Of a stretch of DNA of 64,000 bases, positions 26,287-34,439 are shown piece by piece (position 1 is the first letter of the stretch; every line of letters starts with the position of its first letter). The notes below the pieces were generated by a model. That model was not told the origin of the DNA. It saw only the letters and a list, made by a program, of their open reading frames with translations, and did not search any database. The position numbers were made by a program, and so were the translations under genes. The stretch comes from Chitinophagaceae bacterium (lineage in GTDB: Bacteria > Bacteroidota > Bacteroidia > Chitinophagales > Chitinophagaceae): positions 1 to 64,000 of the forward strand of contig JAIYAN010000024.1 of assembly GCA_027489035.1 (NCBI GenBank). Reading direction: 5' to 3'.

Positions 26287-26305
26287 TGTCAGATTTGAAC
26301 TGACA
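26287..26305. promoter_or_regulatory. Palindrome before abiEi, probable autoregulatory operator
   Basis: TGTCAG and CTGACA form a perfect 6-bp inverted repeat with a 7-base centre, 8 bp upstream of the abiEi start. Characterised AbiEi antitoxins bind inverted repeats in their own promoter region, so this is the expected site; only one such repeat is obvious here. Confidence 0.5.
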
Positions 26306-26400
26306 ATAAAGATACAAATAATAATTTAATTTGAGTATTCTTGTACTTAAAGTTTATTCGAATCATCCAATTCCCCCCTCGATAGCAATCACTTTCAAAC

Positions 26401-27395
26401 TTTGACGTTTGGCCGTATCCAGTTTACTTACGCTCCTAAATAAATATACTGAGTAGATCGAAATCGTAAAATGGAAAAAACTGCCAATCAATTTTTCGAA
26501 GATTGGATTTCCCAAATGGGTAATATTAAACGAAAAACCAGCAATAATATTCAGCTCATTTCGAACCCGTGAAATTGCAACTATTACCTATTGATTTTTC
26601 GACATTTTGTAGCTCAAAAAGGTAAATTATTTTCCTAAAACCCTGAAAATATATTCGGAGTGCATCAAATTAATAAAATGAAAAAAACTGCCTTGGATTT
26701 TTCGACGTTCTGGTGCTCAAAAGGGTAAATTAATTCACGTAAACTCAGCAAAAATATCCGGAACGCATCTAATTATTAAAATGAAAAAAACTGCCTTTTA
26801 TTTTTCGACTTTTTGGAGCTCAAAAAGGTAAATTAATTCACGAAAAACCTGAAAAAATATCCTGAGTACATCGAAATCATAAAATGGAAAAAACTGCCAA
26901 TCAATTTTTCGAAGATTGGATTTCCAAAATGGGTAATATTTCACGAAAAGCCTCCAATAATATTCAGCGCATTTCGAATCCGTGAAATTGCAACTATTAC
27001 CTATTGATTTTTCGACATTCTGGTGCTCAAAAGGGTAAATTAATTCACGTAAAACCTGAAAAAATATCCTGAGTAAATCGAAATCGAAAACTGCCTATCA
27101 ATTTTTCGAAGATTGGATTTCCAAAATGGGTAATAATTCACGAAAAACCTGCAATAATATTCAGCGCATTTCGAACCCGTGAAATTGCAACTATTACCTA
27201 TTGATTTTTCGACATTTTGGAGCTCAAAAAGGTAAATTAATTCACATAAACCCAGCAAAAATATCCGAAGCGCATGTAATTCTTAAAATGGGAACAACTG
27301 CCTCTGATTATTCGACATTTGGGAGCTCAAAAAAGCATAATTTTTTTCAATAAAATCCGAGCATTTTTATTCTCTCTTTTTTAAAATAAACATTC
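26401..27395. repeat. Tandem array of about 103-bp repeats in two subtypes
   Basis: About nine monomers follow each other, marked by TTTTTCGA starts near 26493, 26595, 26698, 26801, 26904, 27007, 27102, 27204 and 27307, i.e. steps of 102-103 bp with one of 95. A degenerate monomer precedes (26401-26492). Subtype alpha continues GAAGATTGGATTTCC and ends AACTATTACCTATTGA; subtype beta continues GACATTTTGGAGCTC and ends AAAAAAACTGCC. The order is alpha, beta, beta, beta, alpha, beta, alpha, beta, partial beta. Two alpha copies contain TTCACG...CGTGAA inverted repeats. No gene is supported inside. Confidence 0.85.
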
Positions 27396-27439
27396 CTTGT
27401 TAAGCTTTAAATTTTTTTCCAGATTTGATTTTTGTTTCT

Positions 27440-27447
27440 TACATTTG
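27440..27447 (+). promoter_or_regulatory. TACATTTG -7-like box before the MerR-like gene
   Basis: It is an exact match to the Bacteroidota -7 consensus TAnnTTTG, but no TTTG lies 19 bases upstream. It ends 5 bases before the ATG at 27453, so transcription would begin at or near that ATG; either the message is leaderless or translation starts at the later ATG at 27498. Confidence 0.45.
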
Positions 27448-27452
27448 TCTAT

Positions 27453-28424
27453 ATGAATAGACGTAAAATTCTTACAAAGGAAGTAGATGCTTTAAACATG
27501 TCAAATGTAGAAAATCAACTTCTTGAAAACAGTCAAATGATTGCCGAGTTAATGGAAAAATTCTTTACCAGGGATTTATCTATTACAGATGCCAACATTG
27601 GTGTAGATAGAAAATTGCTTTATTCATGGAAAAAACATGAATTACTTCCATTCGCACAAAAGGAAAAGTCTTGGGGAAGATTCAGTTTCGTAGAAGTTTG
27701 CTGGTTGAAGTTATTATTGGAACTCCGGTCAGTTGGAGTAGGGTTAGACAAACTTCGTGAGGTTAAGGAATTCTTCTTTCCTAAAAATTTCGTGAACGAC
27801 TTTTTTACAAAATCCGAAACCGAATTTCCAAACAAAGAATTGGAAAAAGAAATTAAAGAGAAGATTGAATTTAAAGATGGGAAACCAGTTTTTGAAAATG
27901 AACATCTGGATATTTTAAAAGAAGCAAGCTTTTCACTTTTTACAAGCTTTTTATTGGCAACAATTTTAACCCGCAGTAATTATTGTATTTACATTGATTC
28001 AAACGGCAAAATTGATGCCTTAGAGCTCAATGCTTTATTAAATGACCCAATTGAAAATCTCCAGTCATTATTTGATCAATTGTCCAACAATACTGTTGTT
28101 TTCGTTAATCTTAAAAAAATAATTGCTGATTTATCCGGTACACATGAGCACTTTTCTAAGAATCTTGGTTTTGGAACTTTGATGTCAGAAAATTCAGTTT
28201 CGTCACTTAAAAATTTATTCTTAAGTAACCAGATTGACGAAATCACTATTAGAGTAAATCAAAGCGGAAGACCTACGGTTAGAATAAAAAAATATAAAAG
28301 TTTTGATCAGCTTAAAAAAGAAGTTGAAGGACTAAAAAAGAAAGGAACTTTCAAAGACATGCTTATTAAAACCAGAGACGGTAACATCCAATATTTCGAA
28401 CAAATTGAATTGGTAAAACTTTAA
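27453..28424 (+). CDS. MerR-like helix-turn-helix protein
   Basis: The product is 323 residues from the ATG at 27453; the ATG at 27498 (MSNVENQLLENSQ) is an alternative. Residues about 40-105 form a MerR-type winged helix: LSITDANIGVDRKLLYSWKK, then LLPFAQKEKSWGRFSFVEVC and LLLELRSVGVGLDKLREVKE. The remaining 200 residues are an unrecognised effector part (LQSLFDQLSNNTVVFVNLKK). It lies between the 103-bp repeat array and the recombinase genes on the same strand, so it may control excision or the repeat region (inference). Confidence 0.65.
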   Translation: MNRRKILTKEVDALNMSNVENQLLENSQMIAELMEKFFTRDLSITDANIGVDRKLLYSWKKHELLPFAQKEKSWGRFSFVEVCWLKLLLELRSVGVGLDKLREVKEFFFPKNFVNDFFTKSETEFPNKELEKEIKEKIEFKDGKPVFENEHLDILKEASFSLFTSFLLATILTRSNYCIYIDSNGKIDALELNALLNDPIENLQSLFDQLSNNTVVFVNLKKIIADLSGTHEHFSKNLGFGTLMSENSVSSLKNLFLSNQIDEITIRVNQSGRPTVRIKKYKSFDQLKKEVEGLKKKGTFKDMLIKTRDGNIQYFEQIELVKL

Positions 28425-28509
28425 AAAATGTACTGAAGTTCTCAGTCGTATTTATAAAATGAGCGTAATGTGAGACAAACTCACTTACAATCCCAATCAT
28501 TGAAAAACA

Positions 28510-28686
28510 ATGAGGGATTCTATAACAAAACATCGGATAAAAAACGAAACCACCGATGCGAAAAAACAAGAATTTGAATTAGAGAATAACCGAAATATCG
28601 CTACAATTGATGAGCAGCTTGATACGTTTGCTGATATCATCGTTGCATTATTACTAAAAGAAAATTACGATGATGAAAATGAATAA
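28510..28686 (+). CDS. Small acidic protein coupled to the recombinase, 58 residues
   Basis: It starts at an ATG (MRDSITKHRIKNETTDAKKQ) and ends DEQLDTFADIIVALLLKENY then DDENE. The last 17 bp overlap the beginning of the recombinase gene, so the two are translationally coupled. The product is a charged N-terminus followed by one amphipathic helix. Small genes in this position could be recombination directionality or accessory factors, but I recognise no family. Confidence 0.5.
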   Translation: MRDSITKHRIKNETTDAKKQEFELENNRNIATIDEQLDTFADIIVALLLKENYDDENE

Positions 28687-30400
28687 CAAATCTGCGCTGG
28701 AGGAATTAATGGCTAAAAGGCTTAACCCTGTTTCGAAAGTGGTGGCTCCACGAAACGGAAATGTTTGTTTTACTTACGATAGGGTATCGTCAAGAGACCA
28801 AATGGTAAACGGTAATAGTTTGGCTTGGCAATTCGAAAGATTGGATGAACATGCCTTAAAAAACAACTTAGTAATCAAAAATAGATATGGTGGAACTTAC
28901 GAATCTGCAAAAACGGATGAACGAAAAGAGTTCAAAAGAATGTTATCGGATATTGCGAAAGACAAATCCGTTTCTGCAATATTGATTTATAGTTACGACC
29001 GATTTTCGCGTTCTGGTGCAAATGGAATATTTCTGTTGGAGAATTTAAAGAAACTAGGTGTCAAGATTATCGCAGTCACACAGGAAGTAGATTCATTTAC
29101 ACCCACAGGAAGTTTTCAGGAAAACCTATACATGCTTTTAAGCAAACTCGATAATGATATGCGTCGGGATAAAAGTATATCGGGAACAAAGTCGATGATT
29201 AAAAAAGGATATTGGCCATATGCCACACCTCGCGGATACACTAATACGGTAAAGTATGCAACCGCAGACAAACATATCTATATTGTCAATGATGAGGGTA
29301 AAATGCTTCGCAGAGCCTTTGAATGGAAAGCATCGGGTAAATTCACCAATCAGCAAATTATCGACAAATTAGCGTTGAAAGGAATAGCAGTCACACTCCG
29401 TTACATTGCTTGGATTTTTGCGAATCCTTTTTATTGTGGGTATGTGTATAGTTCATTATTACCCGGCGAATTAATTCCCGGAAAACATCCAGCATTAATC
29501 AATGATGATACTTTTTTAAAAGCAAATAACATCAGTAAGCAAAATGCAATCAGCGGTGTACCAAAAAAATTAAATGTGGATGAATTACCATTGAAAGTTT
29601 TTGTGAGGGATATGTTTAGCAACTCTCCATTTACCGGCTATCAAAATAAAAAGAAAAAACTGTTTTATTACAAGACAAGAGATGCAGGAACCAATATCAA
29701 TATTTCAGCAAAAAAATTGAATAGCCATTTCGAAAAATTACTTCAGTCGTTTGAGTACGATAATTCGGGAAGGGAAAAATTAAAGACAATATTGAATCAA
29801 AAATTGTCACAGCATTTTGATGATAATAAAGTTGATGAGGTGGTAAATAAAAAACGTGTAACCGAATTACAAAACAACATTGATAAAATGGAGGAGCGTT
29901 TTGTTTTGAATGAAATCACGAAAGAGCAGTACGATAAATTCTCATCAAAATACAGAGATGAACTCGCTCAATTGAAGAAAGAAACGAAGACATATGCCGA
30001 GATGAGTTCGAACCTTGAAAAAGCAGTTGAAAAAGGTTTGAACATCGCTGAAAATATAAGCCAGTTATGGATTTCATCAGATTACTATGAGAAGCAACAA
30101 TTACAATACTTGGTGTTTCCGGAAGGAATGTTGTATGACAAGAAAAACGATACAGTTCGAACCATTAGAGTTAATACCTTGTTCCGTGAAATCGCAGTAC
30201 AGACAAGGGTTTTAGATGAAACAAAAAATGACAACCCGTTTTTGGATTGTCATTTTGGAAGTAATGTCGGGACGACTGGATTTGAACCAGCGACCACACG
30301 CCCCCCAGACGTGTGCGCTACCGGGCTGCGCTACGTCCCGAATCGATTGCGTGCAAATGTAATTTCATCATGCCAAATTTCAAAATCAATCGTCGAGTAA
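28670..30400 (+). CDS. Large serine recombinase (resolvase/integrase)
   Basis: The 576-residue product has a resolvase catalytic domain: FTYDRVSSRDQ with the nucleophile Ser40, and ILIYSYDRFSRSGANGIFLL with the DRxSR arginines. A Recombinase domain follows (KKGYWPYATPRGYT, FEWKASGKFTNQQIIDKLAL, AWIFANPFYCGYV), then a coiled coil (about 415-460). The zinc ribbon that normally lies between them is present in outline (DMFSNSPFTGYQ..KLFYYKT) but lacks its cysteines. Residues about 533-557 are antisense to the tRNA-Pro gene (TGFEPATTRPPDV), so the present C-terminus was created at the integration site. Confidence 0.88.
   Translation: MMKMNNKSALEELMAKRLNPVSKVVAPRNGNVCFTYDRVSSRDQMVNGNSLAWQFERLDEHALKNNLVIKNRYGGTYESAKTDERKEFKRMLSDIAKDKSVSAILIYSYDRFSRSGANGIFLLENLKKLGVKIIAVTQEVDSFTPTGSFQENLYMLLSKLDNDMRRDKSISGTKSMIKKGYWPYATPRGYTNTVKYATADKHIYIVNDEGKMLRRAFEWKASGKFTNQQIIDKLALKGIAVTLRYIAWIFANPFYCGYVYSSLLPGELIPGKHPALINDDTFLKANNISKQNAISGVPKKLNVDELPLKVFVRDMFSNSPFTGYQNKKKKLFYYKTRDAGTNINISAKKLNSHFEKLLQSFEYDNSGREKLKTILNQKLSQHFDDNKVDEVVNKKRVTELQNNIDKMEERFVLNEITKEQYDKFSSKYRDELAQLKKETKTYAEMSSNLEKAVEKGLNIAENISQLWISSDYYEKQQLQYLVFPEGMLYDKKNDTVRTIRVNTLFREIAVQTRVLDETKNDNPFLDCHFGSNVGTTGFEPATTRPPDVCATGLRYVPNRLRANVISSCQISKSIVE
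30267..30340 (-). tRNA. tRNA-Pro (anticodon GGG)
   Basis: The 74-nt cloverleaf reads: acceptor CGGGACG/CGTCCCG, D stem GCGC/GCGC, anticodon stem CACGT/GCGTG with loop CTGGGGG (anticodon GGG), T stem GCTGG/CCAGT with loop TTCAAAT, discriminator A; CCA is not encoded. The 3' end faces the recombinase gene, which overlaps it on the opposite strand, so the tRNA 3' part is the probable attachment site. The gene is intact, meaning integration restored its 3' end. Confidence 0.95.
30354..30384 (-). promoter_or_regulatory. Promoter of tRNA-Pro
   Basis: Read on the minus strand, TTTG (30381-30384) is followed after exactly 19 bases by TACATTTG (30354-30361), the canonical Bacteroidota -33/-7 pair. 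The -7 box ends 13 bases before the mature tRNA 5' end, so a short leader is expected. The promoter lies on the chromosome side, outside the integrated element. Confidence 0.75.
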
Positions 30401-30643
30401 AATCAATGTCTAAATCGCAAAAATCTAATTTTAAATTAAAATGTATAAAATGCATTGCAGTTTGTAGAACATATGGCTTTATTGTCCGATAAATTAATTT
30501 TAATTGGTAAGGTCTTTTCTTTTTTCGAATAATAATAAACTCATTTTAAATTGTTAAAAATAGTTAACTTGAATTTTATTGTTTTCATATTGATAGTAAA
30601 TTGAGTAGGGTACATTACTTTTGAGCAAATAAAATTTTAAACT

Positions 30644-32173
30644 ATGAGCATTGGCTGGATTATTTTTTTAGTGAGCACTATTTTATGGCATTACGGTTTG
30701 TTTGAAATGTTTAAAAAAGCAGGAATTGCACCTTGGAAAGCATTAATTCCCTTTTATAACACTTGGTGTATTGTAAATATTATGGAGACAAAAAAATGGT
30801 GGTTTTATCTACAATTTATACCAATTGTAGGTCAGTTCATCACCATTTGGTTGATGATAAAATTTGTCGAGCATTTTGGTCGTTTTGGTTTCTTACATCA
30901 TGCCGCAGCAGTACTAGTACCATTTGCATATTTTCCATATTTAGGATTATCAAAGAATGAAAAATTTGCAGGCAAAAAAGTAGTGGATAATTATAAAAAA
31001 TCAGGTACACGCGAATGGGTAGATGCCGCTTTTTTTGCAATTGTTGCAGCTACTATTATCAGGACTTTTGTTTTTGAAGCATACACAATTCCAACTCCTT
31101 CAATGGAAAAAACCTTGTTGGTTAACGATTTCTTATTCGTTAGCAAATTTAGTTACGGACCAAGGGTGCCTAACACGCCAATTGCCATGCCTTTTGTACA
31201 TCATACCATGCCAATTACAGGAGGAAAATCTTATGTAGAATGGATTAAAATTCCATATAAAAGATGGTTTGCACAACCTGTGAAAAGAAATGATGTTACC
31301 GTATTTAATTTCCCAGTAAACGATACGTTAATCAATGATGAAGTGAATTTTGGCAGTAGGGTTACCTATTATGAAGCCGTTCGTCAACTTGGTATCGAAA
31401 CTGTGGATCAAAATTACCATGATATAATCATTACAAGACCAGTTGATAAAAGAGAAAACTTTATTAAGCGTTGTGTAGCCATTGGTGGTGATGAATTGAA
31501 AATCGTAAATGGCAAAGTTTTTATCAACAACAAACCACAAGATTTTTTTCCTGCATCAGAGAGGTATTATAAACTCGAAGCTCCAGCCAATACCACAATT
31601 GATCAGGATTTACTGAATTCAATTGGCATTAAAATGCATGTTGGTGATGATATTGGAGATGTAAGAGATTTAGGTTCGCCGAATGTACAATTGGTAAACA
31701 TCACAAACGAAGAAAAGAAATCACTTAAGTTACCTGCAGGATATAAATTGACTGATTTTATCATGGAGCCAGATCCTCAAATTTTCCCTTATTACAGTAC
31801 AGAGATTTGTGAAAAAAATACCGGTTACAAATGGTCTGCCGATAATTTTGGTCCATTGGTTGTTCCACAAAAAGGCATGTCGATTCCTTTAAATGCAGAT
31901 AATTTGATTCGTTATCAAAGATGTATTGCTGTTTATGAAGGAAATAATGTCGAAAACAAAAATGGCGATATATATATCAATGGTGTAAAAGCTAATTCGT
32001 ATACATTTAAAATGAATTATTTCTGGATGATGGGAGACAACAGACACAATTCATTAGATAGTCGTTATTGGGGTTTCGTTCCAGAAGATCATATCGTAGG
32101 AAAAGCTTCAATGATTTGGTTTAGTTGGGAAAATGGACCAAGATGGAAGCGTTTGTTTAACCTAATTAAATAG
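30644..32173 (+). CDS. lepB: Signal peptidase I
   Basis: The 509-residue product removes signal peptides from exported proteins at the inner membrane. The N-terminus holds two extra membrane segments in a DUF5684-like block (IGWIIFLVSTILWHYGLF, QFIPIVGQFITIWLMI). The peptidase follows: anchor segment about 125-140, catalytic Ser153 in IPTPSMEKTL, and catalytic Lys275 in FIKRCVAIGGDE. The final GDNRHNSLDSRYWGFVPEDH is the conserved box. A long insertion between boxes is usual in Bacteroidota. A TACTTTTG -7-like box (30616-30623) precedes it. The cdd gene starts 5 bp after its stop. Confidence 0.93.
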   Translation: MSIGWIIFLVSTILWHYGLFEMFKKAGIAPWKALIPFYNTWCIVNIMETKKWWFYLQFIPIVGQFITIWLMIKFVEHFGRFGFLHHAAAVLVPFAYFPYLGLSKNEKFAGKKVVDNYKKSGTREWVDAAFFAIVAATIIRTFVFEAYTIPTPSMEKTLLVNDFLFVSKFSYGPRVPNTPIAMPFVHHTMPITGGKSYVEWIKIPYKRWFAQPVKRNDVTVFNFPVNDTLINDEVNFGSRVTYYEAVRQLGIETVDQNYHDIIITRPVDKRENFIKRCVAIGGDELKIVNGKVFINNKPQDFFPASERYYKLEAPANTTIDQDLLNSIGIKMHVGDDIGDVRDLGSPNVQLVNITNEEKKSLKLPAGYKLTDFIMEPDPQIFPYYSTEICEKNTGYKWSADNFGPLVVPQKGMSIPLNADNLIRYQRCIAVYEGNNVENKNGDIYINGVKANSYTFKMNYFWMMGDNRHNSLDSRYWGFVPEDHIVGKASMIWFSWENGPRWKRLFNLIK

Positions 32174-32178
32174 TACTA

Positions 32179-32670
32179 ATGCACAAACAAACCATTCAGT
32201 TTGAGTATGAGGTTTTTGAATCAATTGAAGAACTTACAACTGAAGACAAAAAGTTAATGGAGGATGCAAGAAAAGCGACAGCTTTAGCATACGCTCCATA
32301 TAGCAAATTTAAAGTTGGTGCTCTAGCCATTTTAAATAATGGCGAAATCATAAAAGGTTCTAATCAGGAAAATGCTTCTTATCCAGTTGGTGTATGCGCG
32401 GAAAGAGTGCTTTTAGGAAATGCTGCAACGTTATTTCCAGAAATGCCCATAAAATCGCTTTATATATCTTACCACAATACAATAGGGCAAAGCGATGAAC
32501 CCATTTCTCCTTGTGGCATGTGTCGTCAGGCCATTTCAGAATACGAGCATAGAACCCATCAAAAAATCCGTTTGATTATTAGCGGTATGGAAGGAAAGGT
32601 TTTTATTTTTGAACACGCATCTTTACTTTTGCCACTTTCATTTAGTCCAGTAAATTTGTTGGGAGAATAA
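32179..32670 (+). CDS. cdd: Cytidine deaminase
   Basis: The 163-residue product hydrolyses cytidine and deoxycytidine to uridines in pyrimidine salvage. It shows YAPYSKFKVGALAIL, the substrate-binding NQENASYPVGVCAERVLL with the catalytic Glu of CAE, and PCGMCRQAISEY. The three cysteines (CAE, PCGMC) are the zinc ligands of the tetrameric class. Length is somewhat above the 130-140 typical, with a short N-terminal extension (KQTIQFEYEVFESIEEL). It is co-transcribed with lepB. Confidence 0.92.
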   Translation: MHKQTIQFEYEVFESIEELTTEDKKLMEDARKATALAYAPYSKFKVGALAILNNGEIIKGSNQENASYPVGVCAERVLLGNAATLFPEMPIKSLYISYHNTIGQSDEPISPCGMCRQAISEYEHRTHQKIRLIISGMEGKVFIFEHASLLLPLSFSPVNLLGE

Positions 32671-32793
32671 TTCAAAAAGGAAAAGTAAAAAGTGAAAAGT
32701 AAAAAATCTTACTTGTTAACTTCGTCGAAAATTTAAAATTAAAATGCATTTTTTTGAATTTTTATTTTTGAATTTTTAATTAATATCTACAAA

Positions 32794-33516
32794 ATGAAAC
32801 AACAGGTATATTTTGAAGATTGGGGAATGATAGATTATAAATCTGCCTGGGATTTACAAGAGCATATTTTGCAAAAAAATGTAACCTTAAAAACCAATTG
32901 GCGCAATCAAAATACAACTCAAGGCATATCAACATTACCTACCACACATCATTTGATTTTTTGCGAACATGAGCATGTATACACCTTAGGAAAAAGTGGA
33001 GACATCGGAAATGTGTTGCTGAACGAAGCTGAATTAGATCAACAGAAAATTCAATTTTTTAAAACCAATAGAGGTGGAGATATAACTTATCATGGAGCCG
33101 GACAATTGGTTGGATATCCCATTCTGGATTTAGAAAAATTTAAAACAGACATCGGACTTTACCTTAGAAATATCGAAGAAGTAATTATTTTGTCAATAAA
33201 AGAGTTTGGCATAATTGGACAACGTAGCAAAGGTGAAACTGGTGTTTGGATTGATGCGGATATTCCTGGAAAGGAAAGAAAAATATGTGCGATGGGTGTA
33301 AGATGCAGTCGTTGGATTACTATGCATGGATTTGCATTAAATGTAAATACCGATTTAAATTATTTTTCAAACATTATACCATGCGGCATTCAAGGGAAAA
33401 ATGTAACGTCTGTTGAAAAAGAAATAAATCGAAAAGTTGATCCCGAAGAAATCAAATCTATTGTAAAACAAAAGTTTGAAAAAGTGTTTGATGTTTCCCT
33501 TATTACGGAAGCTTGA
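32794..33516 (+). CDS. lipB: Octanoyltransferase
   Basis: The 240-residue product moves octanoate from acyl carrier protein to the lipoyl domains of 2-oxo-acid dehydrogenases, the first step of lipoate synthesis; LipA, also in this window, finishes it. The signature RGGDITYHGAGQLVGYPILD is present, as are the active-site Lys in RKICAMGVR and Cys in NIIPCGIQGKNVTS. The insertion GETGVWID before the lysine segment is normal. The gene stands alone, 3 bp from the convergent gene end at 33520, leaving no room for a terminator between them. Confidence 0.93.
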   Translation: MKQQVYFEDWGMIDYKSAWDLQEHILQKNVTLKTNWRNQNTTQGISTLPTTHHLIFCEHEHVYTLGKSGDIGNVLLNEAELDQQKIQFFKTNRGGDITYHGAGQLVGYPILDLEKFKTDIGLYLRNIEEVIILSIKEFGIIGQRSKGETGVWIDADIPGKERKICAMGVRCSRWITMHGFALNVNTDLNYFSNIIPCGIQGKNVTSVEKEINRKVDPEEIKSIVKQKFEKVFDVSLITEA

Positions 33517-33519
33517 TGA

Positions 33520-34374
33520 CTAGTTGTTTTTCACTTTGTCCTTCGCTAAAAACACTTTGTTCTTTTCTATCAGCACACCATCTTCATATAACTCAAAATT
33601 AAACCAACCAGGGTGTACAAAATTTGATTTCTCAATAAACAAATAATCATCTGGAACTTGCTTAATCTCAAATACTTGTTTTTCTTTTTCGTCAAAAAAC
33701 TTTAAACCATACTTTTTATTAGCTGTGTTTTGCAAATTGATAACAACCACATTTAGTTTGTTGGTATAAATATGTAAACTAGGAAATGCTGTTTCAATTG
33801 ATTTTTTTAAATCTGTTTTAATGGATTTTTCTAAGTTTATGTTACCCTTTATGGAGTCTGTTTTTTTAATTAGATTTATTTTTTCATTTGGCTTTAGCAA
33901 TATCATATCAGTAGAATCATAGCTTTCAGCAGGATCAAGATTAGTTTCTACTTTTGTTTCTTCTTTTATAATTTCTTTTTTGATTGTCTTAATTGGCATT
34001 GCCGTAACATCTAATTCTATTAATTCGATAGGATTAATAATTGGACGTGCCGATTTTCCGATTTCATATTCGCCGTTCTCAAATGTTATGGTGACTCTAT
34101 AAAACATTCTATCGTAAGGAGGCGTTAAATCGGGATAACCATTTTCAAGATTTAAAGGATTTAATACAGTTCCAATTGTAGAGAAGTTTTTCAAACTATC
34201 ATAAGAGCGTTGAATGAAAATGTTTTGAATGGGCTTTTTATATTCATTTAACCAGCTTACAATTACTTTCTTGTTCAAATTGTTTACCGTAATATTAGGT
34301 AGTGCATTTTGGGCAAAAACAAACGTTGAGCAAAATAAGAAAAAAGATAAAAATAGATAGTTCAACGTTTTCAT
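33520..34374 (-). CDS. Secreted protein with fibronectin-III-like N-terminal fold
   Basis: The 284-residue product has a signal peptide (YLFLSFFLFCSTFVFAQ). Residues 25-110 (NITVNNLNKKVIVSWLNEYK, NIFIQRSYDSLKNFSTIGT, FYRVTITFENGEYEIG) look like a fibronectin type III beta-sandwich. A charged spacer (IKKEIIKEETKVETNLDPAE) and a second domain with ASLHIYTNKLNVVVINLQ follow. A minus-strand TATATTTG -7-like box lies at 34415-34422. The function is unknown; it is exported and probably surface or periplasmic. Confidence 0.6.
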   Translation of the reverse strand: MKTLNYLFLSFFLFCSTFVFAQNALPNITVNNLNKKVIVSWLNEYKKPIQNIFIQRSYDSLKNFSTIGTVLNPLNLENGYPDLTPPYDRMFYRVTITFENGEYEIGKSARPIINPIELIELDVTAMPIKTIKKEIIKEETKVETNLDPAESYDSTDMILLKPNEKINLIKKTDSIKGNINLEKSIKTDLKKSIETAFPSLHIYTNKLNVVVINLQNTANKKYGLKFFDEKEKQVFEIKQVPDDYLFIEKSNFVHPGWFNFELYEDGVLIEKNKVFLAKDKVKNN

Positions 34375-34439
34375 ATCGTATCAAACAAAAAATGTCTTCT
34401 TAAAAAATGTATTGCAAATATATAACCATAGCTTTTGAA

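Larger units (their letters stand above)
27453..30300 (+). mobile_element. Recombinase module at the right end of an integrated element
   Basis: The MerR-like gene, the 58-residue gene and the serine recombinase form a co-directional unit abutting a tRNA gene, the usual edge of an integrative element. The 103-bp repeats and abiE operon to the left are likely cargo. I looked for a second copy of the tRNA 3' end to the left and did not find it, so the left boundary and total size are unknown. Confidence 0.5.

Noticed and set aside
11013-26400. Second copy of the tRNA-Pro 3' end as left attachment site
   Set aside because: I looked for GGGACGACTGG and ATTTGAACC-like sequence in the intergenic regions and found only the short ATTTGAAC inside the abiEi operator, which is not a convincing att site.
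27040-27258. 72-residue minus-strand ORF in the repeat array
   Set aside because: It lies entirely within the repeated DNA and its frame is not kept from monomer to monomer.
26401-27395. CRISPR array
   Set aside because: The repeats are contiguous, about 103 bp long with no unique spacers, in two diverged subtypes, and no cas gene is visible.
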